From assembly GCA_951217055.1 (NCBI GenBank), contig OX578276.1, positions 67,662,144 through 67,726,143 on the forward strand: 64,000 nt of DNA, given 5' to 3'. The position numbers and the translations under genes are program-made. Positions 24,301-39,600 of this stretch are shown here, piece by piece; position 1 is the stretch's first letter; every line of letters starts with the position of its first letter. Under the pieces are notes generated by a model. The model did not search any database and had not been told where the DNA came from. It was given only the letters and a program-made list of their open reading frames with translations. This DNA comes from Gerris lacustris (Eukaryota > Arthropoda > Insecta > Hemiptera > Gerridae).

Positions 24301-27300
24301 CTCCTACAGACCTATCTCCCTCTTACCCACTATGGGTAAAGTCCTAGAGAAACTCCTTCTCCGTAGACTCCTTCCCATCCTTGAAATAGCCAAAATCCTT
24401 CCTGACCACCAGTTTGGTTTTCGCCACCAACACTCAACAATCCACCAAACCTATCGACTTGTCGACCAAATTGCAGCAGCCCTTGAACGGAAACAATATT
24501 GCTCTGGGGTCTTTCTAGACGAGGCTCAAGCCTTTGATAGAATTTGGCACCAGGGCTTATTGTGGAAACTCAAGGACAATATCCCTTTCACTTACTACCT
24601 AATCCTCACATCCTACCTTTCCGACAGATTCTTCAGAGTAAAAATTGGTAATAGCCTATCACCTATAAGTCAAGCAAAGGCTGGGGTTCCTCAAGGTAGC
24701 ATCCTTTCTCCCTTATTATACACCGTTTACACATCCGACATACCAAAACACCCATCCACTCTCCTTGCATCCTTTGCAGATGACAAAGCCATACTAGCCA
24801 CCCATAATGATCCACAAGTAGCCTCCCATATGCTCCAAGAACACCTTTCACTCCTCCAACCATGGTTCCGGTGTTGGAGAATAAAAATAAATGAACAAAA
24901 AAGCACACAAGTCACATTCACCCTCCGCCATGGTTTTTGTCCACCAGTATACCTAAATAACAAAATCATACCACCCGCCACTACTGTTCGTTACCTTGGA
25001 CTACTTCTGGACAAAAGGCTAACGTGGAATCCACACACTCGATTGAAACGAATTGAAACCAACAGACGCTACAAACTACTTCTAAGACTTCTTGATCATC
25101 GCACACGTCTCACATTAAAACATAGACTACAAATTTACAACTCAATTCTCAAGCCTACCTGGTCATATGGCATTGAAATCTGGGGTTCTACAAAACCTTC
25201 AAATCTTCACCGTCTGCAGTCTCTACAGTCAAAAATCTTAAGAAAACTGTCCCATCTTCCTTTCTATGTTCCAAACATCATCATCCATAAAGACCTAAAG
25301 GTATCTTTTGTGAGCGATCTTGCTAAAGATAGATATAAAAATTTCCACAACAAACTTGAACCCCATAACAACCCTCTTGTTCACGCCCTTTCCTCACCTC
25401 ATATACCTTCAAACCCACCCAGAAGACTGAAAAGAACATGGCCAAGAGATCTTCTAAGAATCAACTGAAGAAAATTATAATGTACACTATCTAAACAATG
25501 TATATGCAAATACATATGCATAATAATGTTACGGAGTGCCACCACTGGGTGAACACCCGATCATGTTAAATCAAAATGCTAATTGTATTTCTCTTAACAA
25601 CACTTATTAAAACAAAACAAAAAAAAAACTTTGTAGTTGAAGTGAACAATAAACTAAAAAAAAAAAATATTTTACCAAATGTACAAGTGTTGTATTCACA
25701 CTTTTAAAATGCCCAGAAAAGCGTTAAAAGAATGTTTTAACCTAGTTCATTTTATTACCCAAATTTTATAACTTAAATTTTCTTGTACCTTTTTTGACAA
25801 GAAATACTGTAGGTATATTCTTAAATTTTTATAGTTTATAGTTTTCTTTCTTTATAAATAAATGTGATTACTTAAAAGAAATAATTATTTCTTCCATTTT
25901 TAATAGTCCAGACTGAAAGGGGTGAAAAAGGTGATTTACCTCGAAACCCGATTTGTCCAAACTGATTTTGATGATTTTTTTTTTTATTCTCTTTCTTTTG
26001 ACTCCTAGATTAAAGTTAAAAGTTTGCTGATGATTTTTTTAATTGAAGATAAATAATTTTAAAGGAATAAATGCAACAGTAAATTATTTGATGGCTATGT
26101 TAGGTATTCAAAAAACACAGACATTTCTTGAAGAAAGATACAAATAAAATAAAAGACCTTTCATTTAACCTTTTACAGTAGAGTCTCGCTAATCCGGGTT
26201 TGACGGGACTGGACCCAGTCCGGATTACCGAAAGTCCGGATTAAACGGAACTATTTTTAAAATGTCTGTAAAACAAGTTTTAGTTGGGTAAAACTATTAA
26301 AATCGATGTTTTTATCGAAAAAAATTACTTTTATTAGTCTCTAAAACATGCTTGTACAACGTAGGTCCACTATTTAAGTTCCCTTAATAACCTAGCGTTG
26401 CCATATGGCAACAGCAAACCTGTTGTGTCACCTGAGCTGTTCTGTCACCAGTCCAAATATTAAATGAATTAAAATAAAACGACAATCTATTACGCAGGTG
26501 GCAGGTATAGAAGGGACTTCCTGTGTTCTGATATGAAATTCGAGGAACGATATTCATTTCACAAAAAGTTGAGACATTAGACATTGGCGGCTTGGCGAAA
26601 TTTCTTGGAACTGCGTTGAGCCGCCGCTATATGTTTCAAAACCTCTCCCCATCTCAGTCACATATAATTTTATTTATTGGAATACACTACCTTTATATCT
26701 TCTGCCCCTTACATTTCTATGGAACCGAAACAGATTTATCAATGTTCTTACTTATTCCTAATTATTCTAAATCTGTTTATTTTTAACAAAAATACCGGGT
26801 ATTTCTCGTGTTAGAACGTTGGAATATACACCTGTAAACTATACTAGGAACAATTTTATACATTTTTAATAGACAATAAAAGTATAAACTCCAATTATCT
26901 TAATTATTCATAAATCTGAACAGGCCCTGGTTCCAATTGGTACATAGTTTTTAGCCCGTCCGGATTAAACGGATGTCCGGACTAGCGGGGTCCGGATAAG
27001 CGAGACTCTACTGTATTTGATATTTTAGCTTAAAAACTAATCGAATTATAGCCATCTCAATTTTTTACTAATTTTTAAACTTTTTGGACTTGTGCTATCC
27101 ACACCATTTTTTTCTGCTGTAACTTGTAAACTGTGACATCTATATAACAATTATTATAACAATGTTTAAAAATAATTTAATAATCTTTCATTTAATAAGT
27201 ATCCAAGGGCAATTCAATATTTTAAAAAAATAACAAAATTATAATATTATGTTTATAACTACCATGTGTTAGCGAAAATCGATTACAACTAAATCTTCAT

Positions 27301-30300
27301 GTAAATTAAAAATAATTTTTGTTTACTTAATTGTTTTACTTGTTATTACTAGATCTTTTTTAAAAATAAAATAAACACCTAATAAATTCTGTATTTAATA
27401 AATAATTTGCTATTTTTGGTCCATATTACTATTTTAGCAATTTTTTATGAGTTTGGACCATGATTTTGGCTAGACCATCGTTTAAAAATTGAATTGACAA
27501 TATTTTTTCAATGAGCATCAACAAATACATTATTAATAGTAAGTAGAGTAGTCTTGAGGAAAAATAATACACTCCTTGGGTCATTCTCAAGCTAACTGAC
27601 TAGAAGATCACACTACATTGAAATTATGTGAATTCTTTTAATTAAAATTGAAATGGTTTTGAATCGTCTGATTCTCGTCAATTTCCCTGCATTTAGATCA
27701 TATTTATTACACTTAAAAGGTAGTATGTACAATTCTAATTTCCAGTATAACAATTATAGGTATTAAAATTTAACTTTCCATAGTATGAAAACTACCAAAA
27801 ACTTAAAAATGGTATTATAAATGGTGTCACCAATCATATTGTATAACCAAGTATAAGAAGGACCAAACTGTAACACTTATATGACCAAGGAGGGGTTGAA
27901 ATATCGCTACAGGGAGCTGATTATTTCTCCTTAAGACCCAACAGCAATTATATTAAACAATACAAGGAACCAATTACACTACTTACTATCTGGGGGCACG
28001 GTAGTGCCCCCGCCAAGTCGAGCACAGCCGTACCATCCTTTACTGGAACCAACTCACGGCAATTTGGACCCCCCTCTATTATCCTATTGAAGATACTTAG
28101 ATATATAAAATTACTTTTAATTTACAGTTCATGACAAACTGAACCAGAAATAAAAATTTCACACCTCTACCCAAAGTAGTTCGTAAGATATATGAGCCTA
28201 AAGTTTTGTTATTTCGTCACTCACTGACTGACTCACTCATCATAATTCTAAGGCACTTCTAACTATCCTAGAAACTTGAAATTTTGTATATAGGTAGAGT
28301 TTATTGTACAAATAAAGGAAAAATTGAAAAAATCTGGTTCTTTGTCCCTTTCAAGGCTAATAGAAAAACCGCCTTTTCAAAATATTGTTAAAAATTTAAA
28401 TAATTGTAAACAGCGCCACTAGAGCTGCCTTGTGGAGAACTTTAAAACTAAAAAGTGATGTTGAGAACGTTCGTTGAGGTTGATTTGACAGTATTGATTG
28501 ACAGCTATCTTTAAGTGCAAACATATTTACTCCAGATAATTTTATTTAGTTCAATTTGAACACCCACCAACGAAGAAGTTACACGAAAGATTAAAAAGAA
28601 CAAATAAAGAAAAAATACCCAAGAACAATCAAACAAGAACAAAAAGAAAAACAAAACATTGTTTGGGGCAATGAAAAATTACTTACAAAAAGAAGTGAAA
28701 TCCCAACAAAAACACTAGTGTAAAAAAATAAGCCAAGTCTTGCGTAAAAAGTTGTGAGATCATAGGTTTAGCCAAGCCTTCCTCTGTCCGAGTAAGTTCT
28801 ACTAGGTCTAATTTATCCAGTGCAAGTAAACGTACATTTTCCTAGACGCGACTCCAGCGATAGACGCTGAGCGACAGTCGCCCAGTGACTATCGTAAAGG
28901 AGAGTTTGCATGTTAAGAGTCACTCACCTAGCAAAAACGGTTACATGCAAACTCAGAAGAGGTGTCCTCAGTGAAAATCGCTGAGTGACTATTGCTTGAG
29001 TCGCGTCTAGGAAAATAAAGCTTAAATGATTATTGTCTGTCTCTCTCTATTCTCTTTCCCAAATCACTCTACATGCTTAAATTTAAAAACATTTTCTGAC
29101 TTGGTAAAGACACACCTCAAAGAGGCTAAAATTAAATGCAGTGTCATATACAAATTTGTATCCTTGTGCTGTGACGCTCAAATGAAAAAATAATATTTAT
29201 TATTTGATTTAAGTTTGTGGTGTGTATTTGCCGCCATGCCAAATTTTTTTTTCAATTTAAATGAGTAGAGTGATTTGGGAAAGAGAATAGAGAGGGACAG
29301 ACAAACATCATTTACTTGCACTGGATAAATTAGACTTGGCTAAACCTATGATCTCCCATTTTTACGTGAGACTTGGCTTATTTTTTTACAATAGTGTTTT
29401 TGTTGGGTTAAGTTCACATCATATCATCTACATTAAATAAAAATAATCTTACAGCTATTTTAACAATTAAGGAAATTTACCAAACTAGTGAAAAATATAT
29501 AATAGTTAATTTCTTTGTTGCTCATTATTTTCTTCCTTAAATCCACTGGTTCTATGGTTGTTCACATCTTTGTTTATTTTTTAATTTACTTTAAATTAAG
29601 AAATGGATATTTTAAATGAAAATCTATGTTTCAGAGTAAGATTGATATAGAAGCTGTATCTGTTGGAGCCGTTCTTTCTGACTACCAGAGGTTAAGAGTG
29701 GAGAATGTGTAGGTTTTTCTTTAATAAGATATTAAGTTATTGGGATGTACTGCTATTTATTTTTATTTTCTCACTTCTCTTTTGAGTCTGTTTATGCTCC
29801 CTCGTTTGTTGATTTTTAATTTTATTTGTGTTTATTTCAGATGCCAGAGGCTTGGTTTGGTTGCATTGGCTTATCTGTGGAGAAGAGATCAGGCTGAACT
29901 TCTTCAAGAAATGATAGATTATAAAATTAATGCAATAATTATTAAAGTGGCAGCATTAGGCCTTAATCCTAGGAAACATCTCGGCCTTACCATATCTGAA
30001 ATACAGCCATATCTTGTTGAAATGGTAATTTCATTGGATATTTGTATTTATAATTTTTAAAGGCAGTTTTAATCCTATTCCTGTAATTGCAGTTTTTTTT
30101 TATATTTTTATAAGTGTTTTTATGCTCATCAGTTTTGTTTAGTTTAGCAAATATCGATCCTAAAAAGAAGATTTTATTTAGAAAAATCTCATTTTTTATG
30201 AATAGACGAGGTCACACTGTTATATTTTATTCCAGAGAAGTTTTGTATTATTTTCTTTGGTGGGCACATAATTAACATCTTAATAATAGAACCATTTAAA

Positions 30301-30595
30301 ATAATTCTAGTTTTAGGTAGGTGTCTATATTGAATGAAGATATTAGGGCTTAAAAACTGACCCAGGATTTAGTTTCATATTTATTGTCTGATTAAATTTA
30401 GTTTTTTTTTCTCCTTCTTAATCTCCTTACTGCAAACAAGAGTACTTGTATTTGGCTGTTTAACAGCTTTACTTAATTATCAAAAATTTCACTTAAAAAC
30501 TATGAACTAGATATAAATTTTAATTAAAAAAATATGAGTAAAACCTGTTTTTTTTTGTAATAGCAAAATGTTTTAGTATCTTCTTCACTTACTAA

Positions 30596-30680
<85 letters not shown>

Positions 30681-33600
30681 AGCTAATGTGGATTAGTGCT
30701 TATGTTTTATAAGTTAATATCTATTAGAAGACCAGCAAGTTTAAACAAACATTTATTTTTATTGGAATAAATGTGGTTGTCTTAGCTTGTCAATGCGGTC
30801 ACAAAAATAAATTTCAGAAATTGTTGTTAGGAAAGCCAAACTTGATTGTATTTCCTTTGACGATGTAGACTTCAATCTACCTTTTAAATTGAAAATTTCC
30901 GTCATCTATATTATAAAGGAATGTCATTTTTAAAATTAAAGCCTTAAGAGGAAAAATGGAGGAGGGAGTTAAAGAAGAGGGCGATTAAGCCCAGCCCAAG
31001 GCTTTCCTTAGGTCATATAAAATATTTTAAAAGAACTAGAAAGTCATCCTCAGTGGGAAGCATCTCAGTAGGACTTGGGTTTATATAGACATTTGTTCTT
31101 AAGTAATCATTTATTTAATCAAGTAGTGCCAAGACGGCGATGACAAGCTAAGGCAACCACATTTATTCCAATAAAATTAACAATTGTTTTGATTTGTTTG
31201 TCTTCAAATAGATATAACTTATCAAAATAGATATCTAAATTAATTTACTTAATTTTACTTTTTTTCTAAATATTAAATTAAGCCGTTCCTTAACGGCTTA
31301 TTTTTTTTAATTTGATTGGGTATATGATTAGGAGGCATAAATAGAGTTAAATATAAATGTATCATGATTAAGTTCTCATGAAAATAAAACCTATAATAAA
31401 TTAAAACAATGATTTATTTTCTTCTTCAAGATAATTGAATGCTACTGTTTGAGCTAACATCATTTTGTGGCATTCATTGAGCAACTTTTTATTTTTATTT
31501 TTTATTTTTCTGTATTGTTGTGGGTTGTTTTCAGAATGAGAAATATGGACTGCATATCTGTGGTGAGGGAGGAGAATATGAGACCTTTACTCTTGACTGC
31601 CCCCTCTTCTCTAAATCTATTATCATGTAATAAATTAGTAATTCTTTATATTAAATCTCTGCATTGGTGTATCTAGATATACAAATTTGATTTAATCAAA
31701 ATCAACATAATTTTAAAAAAATTATTTTTATTTTACACTTGTTTAGTCATACTGTATTGGAAGTTTTTCCTCTCAAAGGAATACTGTTTTTGTAACCTTT
31801 GACAACTACACATTTGATATAAAATAAATCTAGATCTTCTGGAGACCCTTTCAGAGATATTATGAATCCCAACATTTTAAACCGATTAAAGATATCATTC
31901 TCAAGGAAGTCACTGCAACTGACTCTTCTTAGGGGCAACTCCCTTGAGAATTGTCCCTTTAATCGGTTCAAAACGCCGGTATTCATAATATCTCTGACGG
32001 GGTCTCCCCCGGAAGATCTAGATTTATTTGTTTGACTGCAGAAACCTATGCTATAGAATTAAAACATTTAATTTGTCTGAATTCTGCTACCAAAACCTTG
32101 TATATTGTTTCATTAAGCCTTAAAGCAAAGAAATCTCATCTAACAAAACTGCTTTTAAGGCTTACAAACTGTACCCCTCCCCTTTTTACACATAGTTAAT
32201 CAGTTGCAAAAGGGTTGGTTACTATTTATTAAAGGCATCTACTATGTTTTATTTTTGTCCCAGCGCTGGAGTCTATTTTTTTCTGTCTGTCTCCCTTTGT
32301 TAATAATAATTATAATTTGATTTAAATTAAAATTTAAACTATAATTTAATTTTAACTAAATTTTAAATTTAGGTAAAAGTTTTATTTTTTTGTTTCTAGT
32401 TTACTTCAAATTGCACCTCTGCATGTGTGGTCTATTGTTTTGGGGTGTCTATTTAGTATTCAGATTTTAACTTTATTTCTTTGTTTTTTCACTGTCCTAA
32501 AGTTTAGTTTAAGGTATATTCTGTTTAATATCCTTGAGAACTTATTTCATAGGGATCATATTATCTATGTTGTTGGATGTCAATTTTATTGGAAGTTACT
32601 AGGGTAGAGCCAACTTTTAGAAAACATATATTGATAGCTAATTACAATGAAATACGTTTAACACGAAAACGCTTAACATGAAAAATTGGTTAACACAAGA
32701 AAAAAAAAAAAAAAAAATGTGGTCCCAGCAAAATACTAGGTAGTTTCATACATTTGTCTTCTTTTCACACAAAAAGATTTTGCATCTCAGAAAGAAATTA
32801 AATTCGTACACCTTATTTAATATGGCAAGAATGTAGAGGGGTCTGAACTAAAAATGAGACACCCAGGCGAGAGCCCTTATTTAAATCAGTTTGAATAAAT
32901 ATTTAAATTAATAATATTTAATTATTTATTCCCTTAAATATTTAATCAGTTTCTTTTCGAGTTCTGTGTTGGATGTGAAAATTTTGTTGAAATCGGTGTA
33001 AATATCAGATTATTTTCCAAAAAATCAATAAATTTGTTTATTTCTTTTTATTAAATTTTTTAAAGGTGATTAAGTTTTTATTTGTTTTATTTATTATTAA
33101 ATACAAATATGCATATACCATGTATGTATCTACATATTGTATTAAAAAAATTTGACAAAAAATATTGGTGAGTTTTTTTTTTTTTTTGTATGCATTGTTT
33201 AACACGAAATTCTTTTAAAACGATAAAATATTTTGGTCCTCTGAGTTTTGTGTTAAACAATTTTTACTGTATGCAAATTTATTATTTAAGAATTTTGAAA
33301 TTATTGTTAAATATTTGTAATAATTATTTATAGTAAGTACTATTAAACAAAAAGCTTAATCTTTTTTTAATAGTTATGGTGAAATATCAAACCAAGAAAA
33401 TTAAAATACCTATAATGTGTAATATGCATCAATAACCAAAATTTATTTTATTTTTACAGTAAAGATTGCGAGACTGTGATCAATTCTAATGACAATATTG
33501 CACCTGCAGGATACCTTAATTTCAGGCATCTCTGTCTTGTTGACAAATTGGTAAGTTTTTAGCTTTATTTATTTATTTGTTTCAGTTAAGGCTGAATTCA

Positions 33601-36600
33601 TTGTGTTTTTAGCATTAACCATTTTTAAAGATCAGTTATATTTAACAACATTCATTTATAAATTTTAATTTGAACATGGAAGTGTGAATCAGATACTTAA
33701 ATTTAATCTTCGTTGAATAATCTTGTAAGTTAAAATATTTACAGAGTGTTTTTGTATATCTCTAGCCCAGGATATGTTTTTATACATTATATCTAATTTT
33801 TGAGATGAATCTATAGTATGCGTGCATGTTTCTTGGCTTTGTTTGTACTTATTATAAGTTAAACTATCGTAAATTTATGTTTAAAGACAGAAGAAAAGAC
33901 TGAAGAAATACCCCTGCTGCAGAGGTTGTCAAATTTCCCAATTAAAACTGCTGAAGATTATATATCTGATATAGACGCTCTCGAGGAATTAGAGCAGGAG
34001 CAGTCTGAAATGGAATCTGGAGATTCAGCTGATCTTTCTCCTAACAATCATGTTTGTTTGGTAAGTTATGGTTGTAGTTTATTTATGCACTGAAAATAGA
34101 CTAATAAATAGTAATATTGCACTTTAATATTATAATTACACTTCAAATAAAAGTTATATTTATTTTCTAATCTATTTATTTTTTTTTATCTCAGGTTGAG
34201 GAAGAAATTCTGGAGAAGGAAGAGGATATTTGTGATATAGGGGAAGCAACTATTGTACAAAGTGATACTGGCTGGTGTTGGTTGGGCGGTATCACTAATG
34301 ACACATCCACAGACGTAGTCCAGTCTACATCTAGTGCCATTACAAAAATGAAAGGTAATACTAAGAAATATACTTTGACTCATGAGGAAAATAATCCAGA
34401 TCAATTAGATTTTACTGTCCAAAAATTTGTTAAATGTTTTATGTATATATTTAGTTTTTGTTTAAATTTTATAATGGGGCATTATTAATAACAATATTAA
34501 GTTAATCGCATTACTACTTTTGTAGTTTAATATTTTATTGATACAATATCTTACTGTTATTTTATTTATTTTTTGTTTTTATTAGAACTTTTGGAGACCA
34601 AAGGTTTAGAGCTTAAGGACTTAGTCCGTGTTGTAATCTACCTGAGTTCACTGGAAGATTATGCTAAAGTTAACAGAAGCTATTCAGAGGCTCTTGGTGG
34701 TGAAGTAAACCCTCCTGTTAGGGTGTGTGTCGGTACACCTCTTTCTCCTTCTAGTCCTGTAAGAATTACTGCATTGGCTTATCCACACGCGAAGCAGACT
34801 ATGCATGTACAGTCACTCTCGCATTGGGCACCTGCCAATATTGGACCTTACAGTCAAGCTATCAAGGTATGCTTTCTAATCTTCATATTTTGATAAGTAT
34901 TAAATTATATCAAACAGGATTAGAAACTCTCACAGGAAGTCCTGCTAGAACTCAAAAAGTAAATTATTTGTTATGTATTTTGTCCAGGCTGGAGAATCAG
35001 GTGAAATAGTTTATGTTGCTGGGCAAATAGGGCTTGTCCCTGGTTCCATGGAGCTTGTTACTGGGGGTGTCAGACGTCAGTGTAAACTTGCTCTCAGACA
35101 TATTGCACGCCTTATTAAATGTATGGATAGAGATTTCACTTTGGGTCATGTTGTTCAGGTAAATCTTTATTAGCTTATTTAATAAATTATTAATTACTAT
35201 CATTAAAAAGTAACATGGTAGAAGTGATGACACTTTAAACACCTATTGTTACATAGATTTTTAGAGTATTAGTACAATAGTTAAAATAATTGGTTCAATA
35301 AATGATATTTGTATTTCCTATTAAAGAGTGAAACCCAATTTGCAATTCTTAGATTTTGTTAAAACTTAATACTTTCCCTAAAGTATTTAACATCTTCTCT
35401 CTCTGCAGTTCATCAATATTATTATTTGTAATAATTATGATCAAGAAAGATTCTATATCCAGTTGACACCTTGCTTAATATCCTAGAGGTCCTTTCCCAA
35501 CCTTGTTATGGTCGAATTGTACCATTTTGTGTATAAAAAAGTTAAATCATTATTTTTTGTACAAATTTGTATTTTATTTATTGAAATAATTTTGTATGCA
35601 TATTAGGGAGTATGCTATGTGACAAGAAGTAGCTATGTCCGGGAAGTTAGACAGGAATGGGAGAAGAGAACTAAGAATGCCATAATGGACTATGTCGTCG
35701 TGAAGGAGTTACCTCGGCAGGCTGATGTTGAGTTTCAAATTTGGGCCCATCTTGGCAACAACAGGTTTCAGTGTAAGTTTTATCTAGAACTTCATAATAA
35801 TTATGTGAGACTTTAACTTAATAATAATAATAATAAATATTATTCTGAATTGAGTAAAACCCTGCTTAATGCAAATGGCTGAGAATTGCATTAGTGTTAG
35901 GCATAGAAATATAAGGAGGAATGTATAAAGAAATCCACAATATATATTGTTCCTTATTTACCGTCTTCTGATAAATAAATAAAGGTTTCAGGTTTCAAAA
36001 ATATATAATTACATTATTAATTTATAATGCACCTACATAATTGAAACAAAAATATAATTTTTACATCACTGATAATATAATTTTAGTTATATTTTTAAGA
36101 GTTAAAATCAAGCCTACTATTGACTTTTCCCTTGATTATTTTTGATTAGAATTATTAAAAAAAGGTAGAGAGGATTTGCATTGATTGTTCTTCCTAAAAG
36201 GGGTTGCACTGAGCGGGGTATTACTTTATATTGGAATAAATTTATTTCTAAGAAGTATATTGAATTTATAATTTCAAAAGCTTCCTTCCTCTTTTGACCA
36301 ATTGAGCCTCTAAATTTATTTTAAAAGAGAGGTGACTAAGACTTAAAATATACGTGATTTTATGGTGGTTTTATATCCGGGAAATTATTTATGTTCAAAA
36401 GGTATAATGAACCTCTTCAAGAGTCTCTATGCCTACTAGCTCTACATCGTGTCAATAGACTATTATAAGGTATTTAAAGCTAGAATATTAGTTTCAGTAA
36501 TAGCTTTATTGCCATACTTACTTATCTTGATTCTAATTATTTAATTTTAACACACTTTATAAAAGAAAATAAGATTGTAAATTTTTATAAAACCACTTTT

Positions 36601-39600
36601 TCAACATTTCACTTATGTAGCAATTAATTTTAGATGTAATATTAATTTCTCAAAAAATGTGTAATTTAATATAAGTTGGCCAAACATTTATAGTTTTAAA
36701 TTATTCTAGATAAAGCAATTTAATGTAAAATAATTGTATATATAAACAGTAAAACCACTACTGACGGTATTCTATATAGCAATAAAATTAGAGGTTTAAA
36801 CTGTCTTTATAAAATGGAGCAAGGTCAAATAATATCCAAATCACAAAGGCGCTGAGTTAAGAAAACGCACATGAAGTTGCACAAAGATTATATATAAATT
36901 AATCCAAAGAATTAAACCTATGTTAGTGTGTAGGCTTCCGTGGTTGGCTTCATAATGGAGATCTAGGTCTTCTGGTGGTGACCGTGTCATAATGGATAAA
37001 GGTTCTGAAATTTCACCTTATGTTCAAGACGTTTCTTCAGAGTGTTGCATGTTGCTCTGAAAAACAAAGCAACTGTCCATGTTGTTACTTTCGTCAGAAC
37101 AATATGCACCCCTTTGAAGATAGGTCTTGAAAATGAGGTGAAATTTCAGAACCTTTATCCATTATGACATGGTCACCACTAGAAGACCTACAACTCCATC
37201 AAACCTATAGTTAGAGTAATGCAGAATGTGAATATTTTTAGAAAAGCTAGAGCATTTAAAGAATAAATTAAAAATTTACAATGCATGATTAAATATTGCA
37301 CAGATGAAGGTTTGTATATTCATTAAAACCTCTTTTTTCTTTGTATACCAGAAAATAAAATATTTATTTTATGGCTGCTTATATCCAAATTATTATAAAA
37401 TTGAAGCACTACAAGGTAACACTGGGAATAAAAATCATAAATTTTTCATTGAAAGTTGCTGAAAGAAATAACTAAAAGGTGTACATATGTGTATTATTCT
37501 TTGAATCAGATAGATTATAAATAACTATGAATTTTAACATTTAATAAAATATCATTTTTTCCCCTTCTTACACTTGCTTTTTTTTAATAAAAATTAAACA
37601 TTTTGTTTTAACATTAGATTTTAATTTGTTAGATTTATTATAATTTAGTATGTAAAAACTGCATTAAATGTACATAAATTACTAAAACATTCAAATAAAA
37701 GTCATTTTGTTTAAAGCATGTTCTTTTTACCTTGAGTGTGCATCAGATAATACGGTGTTGCCTAGAGCAGTGGTTCTTAACCTTTTGGTAACCACGGCCC
37801 CCTTAAAATCTCCAATTATAATTTATATAGTACCTAAATACCTTTCGAGACCCCCTGGGGGGCCGCGGCCCCCCGGTTAAGAACCACTGACCTAGAGCAT
37901 TCACAACTCTCCCTAAAACCAAGTAAAAAGGTCAGAAGAGCAAACTGCGCACATCCTGTCTAAACTTCTTTCAATTTCAACTTGATTTAATTTAATTTTG
38001 AAGACTGAAAACCCCAGGTTATTTACTGAAATAGCTGATAATGGTTTGAATCCAAGGGGCTTAGACTTGATTCACACCCAATGATCATATCAAGTGGATG
38101 TGGAAAGTGGCCGATCTATTCCCACCCTGTAATTAAACAGGAAAATACCGGGTTTGTTCAACATTTACACCTATGTGGTCTATGCCTAGTTTAGATCTTC
38201 AGTTTCAATTTAATCCCTAGGTTTTAGACTTAGGACAATGTATATGAAGTTTTATTAAAACCATTACGTTAGAACGTGAAATATCGGTAAAAACGTTGTT
38301 TTCTCTATTTTAAAGATTTAGTCCGCTTTAATGATCACTTCATAACAGTGTCGGTGTTAGTTTTACTAAAAAAAAAAATTACAAAAGTTGTTTGTCTCAT
38401 TGAATAGATGAAGTTGGAATTTTTTCCTGTCCTAAAATTCTTATTTTACATTTGATGTTTATGTTTACGTGAGCGTTGCGTGCGAACACTTAAGCGGATA
38501 ATGTTGTCCAACGAACTCATCCTAGGCATTGGTAAAATGATCATGTGTTCCAAATTTCAACTGACTCGGTCATCTTTTACTCAAGTTATGGTCATCGGTC
38601 GATTTCGTGATGGTCAGTTTTGTGACTTTTTTTTTTTATTCACTCCCGGGCTCCATGCGGTGTAATGTGCCATAAGGAACTTTGTTCCAAAAAACACCGA
38701 CATATTTAATAAATATTCAAAGTGTATCTATTTTATAAATAAACTTACAAGTATTATGGAAATTTTTCTTTTAGATGAAGAAACTGGTTGTATGATTGGT
38801 AGCCTTAAAGCATCGCTGAGAAGGAGATGGAACTATGACAATACTGTATCTGCTGTTGTTTGCTGTGTTGCTAGAGGTAATTATTAAAATACATCTTTAA
38901 TTCTCTCTTTAAACATTTAAAATAAATTAGTAATAATGATTATTTAAATAAATGAAGCTAATAAAATCAAATGAAGCTTTATTTTTAAGTATTCAAGCAA
39001 AAGTATACTTTTTGAGGGAAATTACAGAAATTATTGACTTTGATGTTGTTTGATTCAAATAAGTTAAAGAACTATATTTGGCTATACTATTTTCGATAGA
39101 GTTGTCAGGAGCTAGATTGTTATTATTGTTTCTTGAATTTATAATTAGGTTAAGTGTTCTTTTAGGGTAATTGTTGTCTTTAAGACTTCTTCTAAAAAGG
39201 CAAATATTTTTATCATGGAAAGAAAGAACACTGTGGGTGAGAATTCTATTGAGGAAAGATCTGGCGAAGTTATATTTTTGACTGTTGGGGTGGTGTGAGA
39301 AATAATTTAATAATCTTCTGGAATTTTGAGGCTAACAGTACCAATAGTTTATAATACAATTATCATGTTTGAGAATAACTAGTATGTCAAGAAAAAGTAT
39401 CGATTATTGATTTTAGTTTCAAAAGTAAATTTGAATATGTCTGCTACTGTTTGAATCAAATTTTTAGGAATTAAAGTTATCATATCATCTAAATTGAAGG
39501 GTATTTTAGATAAAGAAACTTGAATGAGTTTGGTGAGTATGAGGTCAGCTAGTATAGGCCCTAAGCTAACCCATAGCAGTGCCAAAAATTTGAGAGTAGA

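Noticed and set aside
24663..24981. Minus-strand open frames over the RT gene
   Set aside because: They are antisense shadows of the plus-strand RT frame.
27992..28011. GC hairpin as a Helitron 3' end
   Set aside because: No CTRR directly follows the hairpin and no TC start or Rep/helicase is found.
29740..30060. Apparent 106-residue gene with hydrophobic N-terminus
   Set aside because: It is DPH6 exon 4 read together with intron sequence on both sides; the splice sites define the true exon.
31280..31310. AAGCCGTT hairpin followed by a T-run, like a bacterial terminator
   Set aside because: It lies inside an intron of a eukaryotic gene, and AT-rich DNA produces such shapes by chance.
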